A stretch of 64,000 nucleotides of DNA from Whitmania pigra. Its lineage: Eukaryota > Annelida > Clitellata > Hirudinida > Haemopidae. The stretch covers positions 1,985,001 to 2,049,000 of the forward strand of contig JAJTWR010000275.1 of NCBI GenBank assembly GCA_021613335.1, read 5' to 3'. The position numbers and the translations under genes are program-made. The notes below the pieces were generated by a model. That model ran no database searches. It had not been told where the DNA came from and saw nothing but the letters and a program-made list of their open reading frames with translations. Below, one piece after another: positions 26,917 through 41,314 of the stretch (the stretch's first letter is position 1; each line of letters begins with the position of its first letter).

Positions 26917-28643
26917 ATGTTCGCTTTTATGTTCCTCCTGTTTCTTGCGCTCTATCCCATTAGAGGTAATTTTATTGAGTTTACTGAATAATTATTTTTA
27001 TTTACGGATAATTATTTTGATGAAGCAGAAAGTCTCTTAGCCATTTAAATTGACCGGACAATTTCATAAATATTAAGTAGCCTAAAATCGTATTTAAATC
27101 AAGTATTGAATTAAATTAGATCTGTTTTTAAATAGATAATTTATATAAATGAAGTAATAAATGGTGTTAATAAGTGCTTCTTATATTTCCTTGTAAAAAA
27201 TAAATAAATAAATAAAAGTTCTAACGTTCTCATGGAAATGTATTTATTTTTGCTTGTTAAGAAACAAAGATTATAACTTGTCCGAAAGGATTCATCCATA
27301 GTCCAATTGTTAACCAATGCTTTAAGTTGTTTACTAAAAAGGTAACGTGGGGAAATGCTGTTAGAAACTGCACTTCGATTAATTCAACCCTTGTTATTAT
27401 GAGAGATTCATTGGAATCAGTACCTGTACGTCGACTGGCTAATAAAGTCAAAGGTGATTTATTAAAATTGTAATATGTTGAATTGTATATATTAAAGGGG
27501 ATTTTTGAAAGGTTTTTTTACTACACTCGCAATTTCGATCGAAATCATCGGAAATTTTGCATGGAAATATTCCAATAACTTTGGAAATATACATGTAATG
27601 TAAAAGTATATTAAAGAGAGCATTATTTTCTCAGATGTAGCACTACACATAAAGTAATGTAACGCTAGTCAGTTTTGTCCCTTTTAATGTGGTACATAAG
27701 TCCAATCCAAACAAAAATTCCTAAAGTGTATCTAGATAATCAAGTATATCTGCAATCGATAACATTTTACTTTATCAACAGTATATTGTTCAAAGTTTAT
27801 AACACTCATTTTGTTTTGGGGGGGGGGGGGGGGGGGGCATCTTAAATATCTAACAATCGAAAATAACATTAACGTCGATGCCAAAATTTATTTATTGCCT
27901 ACAAGCTATCTCTGCTGCGGTTATAATTAATTTTTAGTGATTGGGTCTAGGACCGTAGCCAGAAAATGATTTTGGGGTGTTCTTTTTTTTTCAAAGAATA
28001 ATAATAAATAAATACAGATGATTTTAAGATTTTATGAATTTTTGATTTTAAATAAATCAATAAAATTTATAATTAAAATTTTGTTAGTATTTCGGGAGGT
28101 TTGAACCCGTAAGCCCCCCACCCTAAATTTGGGCCTGATGGGGTCATCTTTTTACATGATGTGACACATCCAATCACTTGATGTTTTGATGATTTTATGC
28201 TCCGAATTGTGTTTACAGCTTTTTCCCATTCTGTTCCACTACCACATTTTGTCCCACCTTCCCCTGCAAAGCGACGTAACTAATAATATCTTATGTTAGA
28301 ACAACAATATCAATTAATTTATTATTACTTAACATTAAATAATAACATTAATTCGCCTTAATGCATTCAAGGTCGATGCATAAATTCATTTGATGTTGAC
28401 GAATATTGGACGGCTGGAAAAAAATTTAATTTGACTGATGGTGAATATTTTGGATGGCACAACGGAACTGGTTGGCTTATCGAGCCCGCCCCAACATTCG
28501 ATATGGTTCCCCATCCTTTCCCTTCTCGCAGGGATCTGAATTGTTTGTCGTTCCATTTTACTGAGTTGTTTGATTACGGCCTTATGTTTAGCAAATGTTT
28601 CAGGCTTCTATGCTACATTTGTGTATTCAACTCGCGAGCTTAG
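26917..28643 (+). CDS. Secreted C-type lectin-like protein 3
   Basis: Three exons, 26917-26965, 27262-27453 and 28372-28643, phase 1 introns, 170 aa. The signal peptide is MFAFMFLLFLALYPIRG. Exon 2 gives CPKGFIH.....QCFKLF and TWGNAVRNC; exon 3 gives EYWTAGKKF, FGWHNGTGWLIEP, then LNCLSF and C....CYIC. It keeps the fold cysteines, but the EPN and WND motifs are gone, and a Pro-rich insertion (PAPTFDMVPHPFPS) sits where the sugar-binding loop should be. It is the most diverged of the three. Intron 2 (27454-28371) is the longest in the cluster and contains a 20-base G run. AATAAA is at 28715-28720. Confidence 0.82.
27818..27837. repeat. Homopolymer of 20 G
   Basis: Twenty consecutive G on the plus strand inside intron 2 of lectin gene 3, preceded by TTTTGTTTT. 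It stands out strongly in AT-rich DNA and could form G-quadruplex structures. Nearby GC-rich bits (27953-27980, 28093-28140, GTAGCCAG and GGGAGGTTTGAACCC) may be remnants of the same mobile repeat. Confidence 0.9.
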
Positions 28644-28714
28644 TCACAAAATGCAGAATGTCGTGCAATTCGAACTTAAAATGAAAAAACGTCTTGATTT
28701 CGTGAAAGATACAA

Positions 28715-28720
28715 AATAAA
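28715..28720 (+). terminator. Poly(A) signal of lectin gene 3
   Basis: AATAAA 72 bp after the stop codon, with further overlapping AATAAA copies just downstream. Confidence 0.5.
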
Positions 28721-31700
28721 AATAAAAATGAAATAAAATCAATACAATATAGTTTTCTTATCAAAATGTGTTATACCCCATGAGATTAAACGTCGTCCAT
28801 GCGACTTAGTATTTCTTACTTAGAAATGTTTTTCTTGAGTGTTTTGTAAAAATTAAAAAAAAAACTAAAAAAAACAATACAATAAACATTACAGCATTAT
28901 AATGAAATGTCTTGGCTTATCAGTCATTACGTGAAATCAATTAAAAATGCCAGAACGAAAATTAAAGGAGACTTCTTTTAACTTTTATCTCCCAAGCCAA
29001 TTTCAAAATGCTGCAGAAACGTGAAGCTAATTATAATGAGTGTACACCATATCTGTTAACACAATTACTTTGCAATGCTTTTAATTTTAAATATTATTTT
29101 AAATTAAATTTAGAAATGTAATTTGTTATTATTATTATTGTAATTAATCAATTTGATTTTTTTTTTACAATTGTTATTTGTTATCATTTGTTATCCACAA
29201 GTGGATCGTTGGACTGTTCTCACCATATGAGCCTAACCAGGTCTGCTGCAAAACGTTGTAGCTACATTCTATCAACAAAACAGGACTATTTGACAACACA
29301 TAAAGATGCTTGGAACATGCAAAATTTCTGTAAAATCTTTCCTTTGTAAGACAATTAACAACTAACACCACACAAATTTAGATATAGCGATATTTAACTT
29401 AGAGTTACTCATGAATCTTCCAAAATCATATAACACTCTTTCCCGAAAAATTTTTCTCTAACCTAAAAGAGAAAAAAATCATGTTCTAAAGTGTAACGTT
29501 GGCAGATAAAAAGCTAACCTTTTTTATAAATTTTTTTCATGTAATTTGAAGAAATAAAGTCTTATTTTAAATAATTCAGCTGGCTCAATGCTGAATTTTG
29601 AAATTGTAAAAATTAATTAACGAAGCTTGTTCAAATCCAATATCAGGCAATTGTAATTGCTTTGGTCTCTTTGGAAATCTTATTTCTAAGCGTCTTTTGA
29701 AGAAATCTTTAGACTTCGAAACGGAACCTCACCGCATTACGGAATAATTTAACCTTTCAAATATTATAACATTTTAACAACTTTATCAAAGTCTTCAGAT
29801 ATAATCACACTCCTCCAGTCATTCTAACCCGGCTACAGCTTTAGGCCTGTGCTATTGCAAAGAGGCCTCCTCTGACAACCAGCAAAGCCAGGTTTTGAGG
29901 GGGGAGGCAGAAGCTGGTTCAAGGGCCAATCCAGCCCTGAGGCTAAAGCCGACAGTAGCCCAAGCGAACCTCAGACAGTATGTCCCGACGAGATTTTAAT
30001 CCAAACAACAAAATAAACGACCATCAGGTCAAAATTATATTTCAAGCGTCACGATGATGACTAAATTATTACAGCACAAATAATATATAAAACGGATAAC
30101 AATGGCATCTTCCTCGTATATGATTGCTGATCACAACATCAAAAAGGAACCTAGTTGTTCTACAAGGACGCACAACGTCACTACATGTTCAAACTGATTG
30201 ATATGTCTTCTCTCACTGGCCAATGTCAAAGAGCATCTCTTAATGAAGCTTCAACACTAAAAACAACAACAATTACAATGATAACAATAATAATTACGAC
30301 AACAACAATAGAAACGCGATTAAAACAACAACAGCAACGATAAGAAAAATTTGCCTCCAATTCGGTAGCGAAAGTATCCTCTTAAAAACCTATACTCTGC
30401 ACTCTCAAACAGACAATGACAAAACAGACAGTACAAATGTCAACTTAGGGAACCATACGTTACAGTCATAAATAATATTCTTTAATATATATTTGAAGAT
30501 ATTGTGTTTGTGTAAATAATTACAGCAAAAACTAAACTCAAAACCTCAACAGGTATAATATGGAATAATTAATTATAATTTCAAGTGTCCCAATAATGAT
30601 TTAATAAACAAGATTTAATTTGCAGAAACCTTTTCTGCGAACAGCCTACCAAACTGTAACCGTTGCTTAATTTGAATTGATTTTATTTCACATTAAATTC
30701 ACACCAAACCACAATACCAGAAGAGTACATATGATAACGATAACAAAATAATAACTATAATAACACTAAATAAATAATAATTACGGCGACGATTAAAATA
30801 ACATCATCAACAGAAAAAATTCAGTTGAGTGTAAATAAATAATTAATTAATAAAATTTCAACCAATTAATTAATAAAATTAAGTTGAGTTTAAATAAATA
30901 AATAATTAACTAATAAAGTGTTAATAAAATAAATAGATAATTAATAAATTCTAAATGGACATCCCACTCAGAACATGCTCTTCCTTCTGAAACAGTCGGC
31001 AGCCTCGTTTAAGATAAATCCCAGAGCTTCTGCAATGCTTTCCACATTGAAAGCATTAAATGGCGTACAAAAATAAATTAAAAAGTTTTACAAAAATATA
31101 GCAGAACAACGATTAAGTTGCTTTTTTTGCGCATTAATTAATAAAAAAATCATTGTCATCATCAAATATTGGTTAATTAATTAATTAATTAATTAGTTAG
31201 TGGAGCAATAAAAACCTACAAACGTAAAGACATGTTTGGATATAAAAACTGCTTGGTAATGAGTACAATGCTAGCAAATGTGCATGCTCATGGGAATGAT
31301 TGTAAACTACCATGTAATTAATCTTTATAATAAGCTTCAGAAATACACAGATAGCTGTCTGAAGAGATTAATGTTTAAATAAAATTAAAAATAGATAAAT
31401 ACATAAATTTATAAATCATTTTATATTAAAATATTAAAACCAACAAAACAATACTGTCCGTTGTCGAACGTAAACTCAGGCAAGTATTTTTAGAAATCAG
31501 AAGTAAATGTTTAAATGTAAAGATGGACCGATTGATTCGGTGGAAGAAGTAAACAGGAATCGATGAACGAACGAAGGAAGTTCTGAAAGCCCCAAGAGTT
31601 GTAAACGTTGGAAAATACTGGCCGGAATGGAACAAGGTTCTAAGTCTTGTGAAATACCAACTTGGTGGCCCTTAATCATCACCATCATCATCACCATCAA

Positions 31701-32100
31701 CATTATCAGCATCACTACAATCATCATGATGATCATCATCAACATCATCACTAAGACCTTCAACATCAGCATTACCACCTCCACCATCACGATGAACATC
31801 ATAAATTCACAAATGCAAATGAATAAATTTCAAATCTTCAAGAATTCAAATTTCTGAAACTGAAAGGGCACTGGCCATTCAATGATGAGTAAGGAAATGT
31901 GGCCATCATTGTCCCTTATGATAAAAATCATTACCAAACCCATCTTGTGGGGAATTCGTCAGTAAGCAAATGCATATCATTTTGAGAAACATGGATCATT
32001 TGTAATAACTGATTATTATGATATCATAACGAAAACGTACAAATACGTCCTTAATGAGATGGAACAGTTACTCCGATGTTGTAAAGATAATAAAGATAAT

Positions 32101-32190
32101 ATTGTAACGTAATGTTGTAATGTAATATTGTAATGTAATGTTGTAATGTAATGTTGTAACGTAATCTTGTAATGCAATGTTGTAACATAA
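32101..32190. repeat. 13-bp minisatellite (GTAATGTTGTAAT)
   Basis: Six or so imperfect copies of an 8+5 bp unit, GTAATGTT plus GTAAT, with variants such as GTAATATT, GTAATCTT and GCAATGTT. Confidence 0.85.
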
Positions 32191-32471
32191 TACGCTGCAC
32201 GAGATTGTGAGTAAAATAAGTAAACTATTTCAGTCACCACATCCTACAAGGAAATACAAGGGAATACGAAACACTGCAAACCAAATATTTATCGACTGAT
32301 ACGAATGGTTCTAATGGGATACCATCGAATGGGTATAACAAACATGTATAATAGTAATAATAATAATAAATGAAAAGTGTTATATCTCCTAAATGAAATA
32401 ACGATGCAATGCCAGGATAATGACATGGATAAACCTGTCAATACTCACTAACTTCATCGTCATCGTCATCG

Positions 32472-32513
<42 letters not shown>

Positions 32514-33734
32514 ATAACATCACCATGACTACTATCTATCTCCCGGCAAGGAGGCTAAAAGAAAAATAAATGCTTCTGAAAATGTCTAAACCCATGAAGA
32601 TGACGACGACGACGACGTCGACGATGACGTTGATGATGACGACGGCGATGACTGCGACAGTAAAACGAAGCTCCATCTTTGATAAATTTTACATCAGCGT
32701 GGAAACATTTAAAACAAGCTTACACGCAAACAACACAAACAACAACAACAACAACAACAAAATTCAAACAAGCAAACATGCAGGCAGAGAGCGAGAAATA
32801 TATATTAAAATAATAATTCGAGACGAACAGAATTATAAGTTCAGAAACAAAATTTAATGGAAAAATAAAAATCAGAATGGGAATTAAATTAAACGGATGC
32901 CGATCGAGTTAAATGGAAAAATTTCCAGCAAAATTGAAACCTGGAAAATGATTAAACTCGAACGACGAAGTAATTGTGGTAATTTTTTCAGAATTCAAAC
33001 TGAAAATTTTTGACAAAATCATTTCCAGGCAATCAGTTTTGTGTAATTTGATGATGTTCCAATAAAAGATAACACGGGTTATGTACGTTTGATAAGATAC
33101 CCAATAATTATCAATTAGCATATGGAAATAATTAATAATTAATTTATTACCAAATGACAATTAACATATTAACATTAACATATAATAATAATAATAATAA
33201 ATTTATAAAGAGCCATGTGCGTAACAATAGAGTTAACATTAACATGTCGCATTAAAGTTAGCAATGAAGATCTCCATTAATCTGAGAAGAAAATATGAAA
33301 TTAAATATTATTATTATGCCATCTCTGAGTGAAAGCTTGCTAAATGCATGCTTCAATTTGCACAATTATCCATAAATATATAATAGCAATATAAACAATA
33401 AAATAAACACATACGGAATTTTTCATTTTTGAAAACAAAAACATAACAAATTAATATCAAAAGCTTCAAATTCAATAAATAATTCATTTCATGGCTATCA
33501 TCATCTTATTTCACAGCTATCATGATTGTAACCATCATCATTGTCAAGCATCGGTTGCTATTGGCTACAACAATAATGAATATTCAAGACACAACTACAC
33601 TAACAGAATGCATTAACATAAACTAAAATAAAATATTCAATAAACAAAAGAGAAAGGTAAACAAGGGTAAATGCAAATGAGGAAATTCAGAAGCGACACA
33701 AAATACATTTGAGAGGAACAAATAGACAGCTGCA

Positions 33735-33955
33735 ATGGTCGGCAGAACAACAACAACAAAATGCAACAACAGCAACATTGCAACAACAATAAAATGCAAC
33801 AACAGCAACATTGCAACAACAACAAAATGCAACAACAGCAACATTGCAACAACAACAAAATGCAACAACACCAACACTGCAACAAAGACAACATTGCAAC
33901 AACAGCAAAATGCAACAACAGCAACATTGCAACAACAGCAACAAAGTGTCACAAC
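33735..33955. repeat. 33-bp CAA-rich minisatellite
   Basis: Five to six copies of a 33-bp unit made of ATGCAACAACAGCAACATTG followed by CAACAACAACAAA. Because the unit is a multiple of three and lacks stops in several frames, open frames appear on both strands (Gln/Asn/Thr-rich on plus, Cys/Leu/Val-rich on minus). None is likely to be a gene. Confidence 0.9.
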
Positions 33956-34430
33956 AACATCTGGAGACAAACAAGCCATCAAAAACTCAATCGGCTAAGT
34001 AAACTCCAGAATGGAATGTTGATATCCATTAATATTTGACACTTACTGTACTTGATACCCTCTTGGATCCACATTTGACAAACAAATTGATGAGATGCCC
34101 TTTTAAATAAATCTCTTTTTAGCCATTGTATTGTATTCGTGGGATATGAACCTGAACCGTGCGATATCATCACGATATCATTATGTTGCTTTTGATATCA
34201 CCAGTTGGTACAAATAAAATTAATGGCATCTCTCTAAATGCAGGATTATCTCTTCTTCCATAAACACTGTTTTAGATAAACATTTACCAGTTATTAATCT
34301 TGGGCATAATGTAATCTTCAGACTATTTCCCATGAATCAATTTTGTGAGTTCAGTTCTTTGTATCGCTTGTATTGCTATTTTTTGTATCTTTTGTTGTAA
34401 CACTTGAGCCACATTCCAGGAAACATTAGC

Positions 34431-37265
34431 TCAAACAGAGGATTCGTAGGACAGGGATCCGCCAATGCCTTTGGCGCTCGTAGGGGAAGAAAGAATGTCT
34501 TTTCCGAAGCAGTTTCCCGAAGACCAAGTCCTGATGAGCCTTTTTATGGCATTCCTCTTTTCCGTGCCACCCCTGTTGCCCGGAGATTTCGGATCCAGCC
34601 GGATTTCTGAGAACAGGTTCCTGAGGACGTTCAAATTGGCTCTTTGCTGGATGGAGGTAAGAGTTGAAAGCGGCGAGCTCTGAGGAAGTTTCTCGAATTG
34701 GAAGGATTTCTTGAGTTTGGTCGGTGACCTGAGGGAATTCAGAGAGAGAAACAGATTGGAATGTTTGGGCTTCAATCGAACGTCCGTACGAGATGGAGGG
34801 AGCAGCCTCTGATTCTCGACGTCTTCTTCTTTTCCGAGCAAGTTTCTCAACCACGAAGAACCGACCTTCTGGAATAGGGTGTCTGCAGACATGGAACGCT
34901 TTCTGGGCATAGTTTGGACCTTCTTATCATCCCCTTGTTCCCAATCGTTCTGATCGTAAAACACGCTATCGCTGCTGGCCACCTTTTTAACAGTATTATT
35001 CTCAATGTCATTTGCCTGAATTTGAAGTGACAGTGAAGTTATCTTGAGCAGATCATCTGCTGGATCATTAAAAGAAGCAGGTTTCTTGGTGGCCGCGTCT
35101 GCAACAAGAAAATCAGAAGAAGGAGGTGGCTCAAGAGATGCTGCTGCAAGTGATGATGTTTGTGCATCCAAACTCTGCTTGGTTTTGTTCGATTCCTTCC
35201 AAAGATGCTGACTGCGAATGCCGGGGCTAATTAAGTTCTCCAGGGAACTGGTTGAAATCTTGCCAGTGCGAGAGATCTCACGACTGGGATCGAGAGCTGC
35301 CTCGCCCAACGCTTGCTGTTCTGTCTGTGGCTGTCTGAACGGTGCCTTTTTCGAGTGTTTCTGCGAGGATCTCGAGCGAAACTTTGTGCGAGGGGGTTGA
35401 AGGAGACTGGAGGAAGGAATGTTCCTGATGTTCCTCTCTGCTTGGATGTGCTTCCTGGGCCTTCTGTGCTGCTCTCTGACGGACTGCGGAGGATCGTCCG
35501 AGGGATCGAAGAAGCAAGAATCCCCGCTCGAATAATCCATGCTTTGCACGGAGGGTTTCAGTTGGCTCGAGCCCGAAATCCTCCTGCCTGCCCTGCTGTT
35601 TCCTTCGGCCTTGAGGGCATCACTTGCGATGTAACTTTTTCTCCTGCTCGTATCCTTTCCGTAGAAGTTATCGTACTCTACATCCTCTGAAACATCTGAG
35701 ACCCTGGATGCTCGAGAACGAACTTGTTTTTCGTGTCCTGTCGGATGCAAAACCTCAACTCGTTTCTCCGAGCAATAGATTCCGTCTTCTGAAATGCTGC
35801 ACGTGGATCTGTCGGCATCGAAGTCCCCTCGGAACTTCTTCCTGGACGTCCTCTCCTGCTTTTCGGAAGGGTTCGACTTCCTGTCGATCGGATCTCCGCC
35901 TTCGCTGCCGACCCTCGACCTCTCGTGACCCTTGAACTTTGAACTCCTCTGATACTCGAAAGAATCGGACGACTTTTCCACGTCCCAGTAAACGGATTCG
36001 ACGCTGAAAACCGTCATTCCCTTAGCAGAGACCTCCCCCTCCTTCTTCGGAATCTTCGGATTGGACGACTGACTGACCAGCGACGTGAAGCGACTTTTCT
36101 TGCTTCCTCCGCCCGTCGACATTTCTAAAATTATAAACGAAATATTACGGCCAATTAATAAACTAATTGCTTAACAAAGTAACAAAAATAAAATAACTAA
36201 TAATAACTAATAAAGAACTAAAAAAATATTTAAAGAACGAAAGTAATTTAAAAATCCCAAAACCCCACCGAGATGTTGTTGGGCCTTTTCGATGAGTTGC
36301 GATTCCATGCTCGTCACGGGTTCGTTTTTCGAGTCGTTGACGCCGGGAAATGGAACGTCCTCCTCCCAGGAGCCGAAGAACCATTTGTACTGTCGCGTCA
36401 AAATTTAAGGACATTTGCAATCAACTTCTTGTGGGTAAACTAAATTAATTTAAATTAATATATAAAAAAAAACAAGCTACATTTGAAATAAATTTATTAA
36501 ATAAATAAAATAAAAACTAAACACTCATAATGGAAAAATGGAATATCTTTGGAGATTAATTAATCACAAAATAAAACTAAGTTTTACAACTCAACACACT
36601 AATGATCACTTAAGGCAACCAATCCATCCATCCATCCATCCATCCGTCCACCCACCCATCCATCCACCCATACATCCACCCATCCATCCATCCATCCGTC
36701 CATCCACCCATCCATCCATCCATCCATCCATCCATCCACCCATCCATCCATCCATCCATCCAACCCTTCAAAAAGAAACCCACATTGGCGATGACGCTCT
36801 CAACAATCTGGCACTGGTCGTTCATGTCCTTGACCATGTTGACCATGTTCTTGTCCTCAGCCGGTTGGAGGAGGGTGGGTCCGAAGACAATGGCGAGGTT
36901 TCGAGCATCCATCTGCAGACGATTGAGGTTCTTAGGACCATTTGACATTCGGGGTCAAAAAGAATTTTACCACAAGGTTAAATTAGGGCCGGATTTAATG
37001 GCTTGTGTTTGCGATTGGAATTTGGCATTTCGATTCGTTGCTTTAAATTTGCACACAGTATCTTAAACTTGGTGGTAATATAAAAACATTGTTAGTAATA
37101 GTAATAATAATAACAATTATTATTATAAATTAGTATTATTATAAATACTAATGTATGTCAAAGTTCATGCTAAAATTAAAACTAAAAAAATGTTTAAGGT
37201 CAAAATATTACCAAGACGTGTTATTTATCATTAAGTAAAACATTTGCACGACGACGAGAGCCTGA

Positions 37266-37303
<38 letters not shown>

Positions 37304-37818
37304 CCACCATCACCACCATCAACATCAGCCTCATCATCGTCACATCAAGAGAATAATTTGAGAGAAAAAACATTTTCCAAGGCTTCATCAATTTCATCTC
37401 AAAAGAAAGAAAAGCTCGAGGTGAACAAGAAAATCTCATCAGTTTTAAGTTTTCCAGGAAACATTAAAATAACAAAATCCTTCCCGAGCAAAAAGTTTTT
37501 AATAAAAAATAAAAATAAATAAATTAAATAAATAAAATAACAATAAAATAAATAAAATAACAACAAAAACAGGTCCGGACGTCGCTTGACTGTTTCGATT
37601 TAAAACGCGAGGAATGGAAATGTCGGAGATGGAGAAGACATTTAATACGAAAATCTTGATTATTATTAATTTTATTATCATTAATATTGCTATTATTAAT
37701 AGTAGCGTTATCAGTTGATATTATTTTTTTTATTAGTGCTATTCATCATAGTTACTGTCATCATCATCATCATCATCATCATCATCACTACCACCTCCAT
37801 CATCATCATCATCATCAT

Positions 37819-37850
<32 letters not shown>

Positions 37851-38820
37851 TCATTGACATGACTCAACATCGTTCATCGACGCAAGAGCACAAACCATGT
37901 TCGTCTTCTCGAATGTTGAAACTTTGTTGAGGTGGGTCGCCAGAGATTTGAGGGTCTGAAAGTTTCTCATTGGAAGGAGGTGGATGAGTTTCTAAAAATA
38001 AATAAAAATTAACTAACTTTAACTTTAATCCTAACTTTTTATTAACTAATCCTGACCATTTATTAACTGATCCTAACCGTTTATGAACTAATCCAAACCC
38101 TTAATCAACTAACCCTAGCCATTTATTTACCATAGTAAACTGATAAATATCAAAACCACAACTTAACTAATTTATTATCATCATCATCATCATCTTCCTC
38201 ATCATTGCAAACTTGTTGACATCATAAATTATGATGGCATAAATTATGGAAATCAATTCAAAACCTTGATCTTAAGAAGCCGTTTCCTCTTGTCTTCGTT
38301 GTGATTGGCTTCAATGAAGGACTGATAAAGTTCTGTAAACATGCGCTCATTAACATAAACTATTCCAACAACAACAACAACAACAATGAGAATTTATGAT
38401 AACTAGTGACATTCATGTCGACCAATAAGACGCATGAATGACACAAGTTAATCATGATTACAACATGGCAACATTTTCACGTGACTAATAAATTCATGCC
38501 TATGTCACAGGTACTGCAAACACCTGTACCATTACACATGTGCTCACTCACCTTTAGTGACGAGTGGCTCAGGTAATTTCCTGAAGAAAAGCTTCAAGAG
38601 ACTGACCACGGCATTTGTATCGTTCCACTTTTCGTGATCCCTGTTCAGCGTCACTGGATCCTGATGATGATGATGATGATGAAGATGAAGATGAAGATGG
38701 TCATGAAGTATGGCTGGTGATGATGATGATGGTAATGATAATTACAAGTTGATGTGATGGTCGCATTCTTAGTTACAATGACGTTATTGGTGAAGGTTAT
38801 GATGATGATGATGATGATGT

Positions 38821-38891
<71 letters not shown>

Positions 38892-39193
38892 CTTTGAAGA
38901 GTGACTACAGTTTTCTCTGCACTGCGAATTACCACCAACAGCTGGCAACTTGCACATCACACAAAATTAGTAAAACCAAACTTAACATGCTTTAACTTAA
39001 CAAAAGAATTACTTAACTAATTATTTACAATTAAAAAAAATTACAACGACACCCTCGAACCTTTTCCACTTGAGACTGCAGGGTGGTGATGGCTGCACTG
39101 TTTCCAGGGACCCTGTAGATGCCCCTGTTGGTCAGACCCTGGGACTCGATTATGTCGATGCATGTCTCCACTATGAGGGGCAGGTGCTTAAAC

Positions 39194-39229
<36 letters not shown>

Positions 39230-41227
39230 GTGGTTGTGGTGACAGTTATGGTGCTGGTGATGATGATGATGGAAATTTTGATGAGAGTTATGGTGATGAT
39301 GTCATAAGGTATATTGTAATGTTAGTGGCAATGACAAATAAATTGAATAATATTGAATTTATTTATGTTTAAGAACACTGAATCTTGAGCTTATGTGAAT
39401 GGATTAGTAATACTAATGATATTATGACTCTAATTAAATACAAATGTTAACAAACAATTAATTGTTATGATCGCATTCATGGTTACAATGACGTTGTTGG
39501 TGAAGGTGATGATGATAATGATGATGATGAAGTAACAATACCAGTTACTGTGACAATTACAATGACAATTGTGATCATAATCATGACGACTATGACGACG
39601 ATGACGATGACGACACAAGTTTTTAAACTTTTAAACGATCAGCAACAACATGAACATTCATCTTGTATACCAACACCAACAACAACAACAACAACAAGTT
39701 ACTTACTTCATTGTTAGGCGACACAACGCACTTTTCCAGGGACACGCCCAGGCATCCTGGCACCCCTTCCGGCTGATCCTCCCCACTGGAAGAGGGGAAG
39801 CTGACCTTTTCGTACTGGATGGATGGCGGAGATAGCAAGGGCCCTGCGCTATTGGAGGGGGCCTCAGCCGTTGTTCCGGGGTGGCTGTTTGCCCTTCTGA
39901 ACCTCTCGGCCACTTTCTCTCTCCACGACTTTGCCTTGTTTTCTTTTGCGTTGTTTGTTATTATTGGTGTAAGCTAATATGTCTATATTTTTTTATTGTT
40001 GAATGTAATTAGTAAATGATGATAATAATAATAATATAATAATATAATATAATAATAATAATAAAACAATAATAACAATAGCTTATGTTAATAATGCACT
40101 GAAAAAAGCATGAGTAATTTTTTTACAGTTAATGTAACTACCAATGTTAATAATGATTAACTAAGCTATTAGCAATAGTTGATTAACTAAATACACTAAA
40201 AAAAATATTTTTGATTTTCTTGGTAAATGTTTTTTAGAGTCAAACTAACTAAAACAAAGGTGTAAAAGTAAATAATAAAAACATCCAAGGCCATCCATTC
40301 GAACCATGATGATGATGATGGTGATGATCTTTTCCTGGCGAGGTCGACTCGCCCTTGAACCTCCGACCTTCGGGAGACTTGGAACGAAACCTCGTCAAGA
40401 AATTCGATGGTTGTAAGAAATCTTGCTTAGAATGCTTTCCTCGTGTTGTCGTCACATTCGAGCTTGTTACTGCTGTTGTTGATGTAGTTGTTGTTGGTAT
40501 TGTTGAAGAAGCAGGGTCGTCCAACGAGAGAGCCTGTTGCTTCTGTTGAACTCTCGAATGCGACCTCGGGCTTTTGTTCAGTCTCAGAGATGAGGAAAGA
40601 ATCTTCTTCTTCAGGAAATCCTGAGATATGCAATGATGATGATGATGATTATGATGATGACGATGATGATGTTAAATGTTGACATTAACAACTTCACTAA
40701 AATGCAATCATTCATCCAATTAGTAACATGTTATGATAAGTCATTAACATTATCATTATGATTACCCTCATCATCATCACAATTATCATCATCATCACCA
40801 TCATCATAATCCAAGCACCTGGCTATATGCCAATCCCTGCTTCTGGAGCATGTGTATCCACTCCAGCATGAGTTCCAAGGTCTGAGCCTCGAAGAGGAAT
40901 TCCGAGAAGTTCAGGGTCGTGACCCGGAAGACGTTGGCGCGCTTGGTGTAGTCGTAGGCTATGTCCACGAGGGCCGAGCCGATGAAGATGGGATGGTCGT
41001 ACACCACTAGGGTCTGTTGTGTTGTTGTGTTGTGTTTGTAAGGAGATAATAAATTATTACAATGACAGATGGTTAAGTGTGATGACAATTATAATGTAGG
41101 TAGATAACGTATTGCGGTAAGATAGTAAAAATAATAACGAGAACATTGACAATAATAATAATAACATTAACAATAAAGCAACAACAACCGCAATAATAAT
41201 AATGGTAACAACAACAGCAATAATAAC

Positions 41228-41314
<87 letters not shown>

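Larger units (their letters stand above)
28725..34425. other. Intergenic region and probable 3' UTR of the RhoGAP gene
   Basis: No supported gene in about 5.7 kb. A GC-rich island at about 29815-29990 stands out but has no clear exon. Low-complexity tracts are an imperfect ATC/ACC tract at 31675-31800, a 13-bp minisatellite at 32101-32190, (GTC/ATC)n at 32457-32515 and a 33-bp minisatellite at 33735-33955. The part near 34 kb is probably the 3' UTR of the minus-strand RhoGAP gene. Confidence 0.45.

Noticed and set aside
31426..31802. Minus-strand ORFs of 69 and 101 codons
   Set aside because: The longer one is largely an ATC-repeat translation (Met/Val/Ile-rich); the remaining part has no recognisable homology and no splice support.
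35278..35690. Several 60-125 codon ORFs opposite or alongside the last RhoGAP exon
   Set aside because: Shadows of the 564-codon exon, which continues the RhoGAP protein in phase.
36913..36930. Alternative exon 14 start of the RhoGAP gene at 36930 with exon 13 ending at 37923
   Set aside because: Phase also fits, but donor 37896 with acceptor 36912 has a better pyrimidine tract and gives the normal RhoGAP helix length before RNLAIVFGP.
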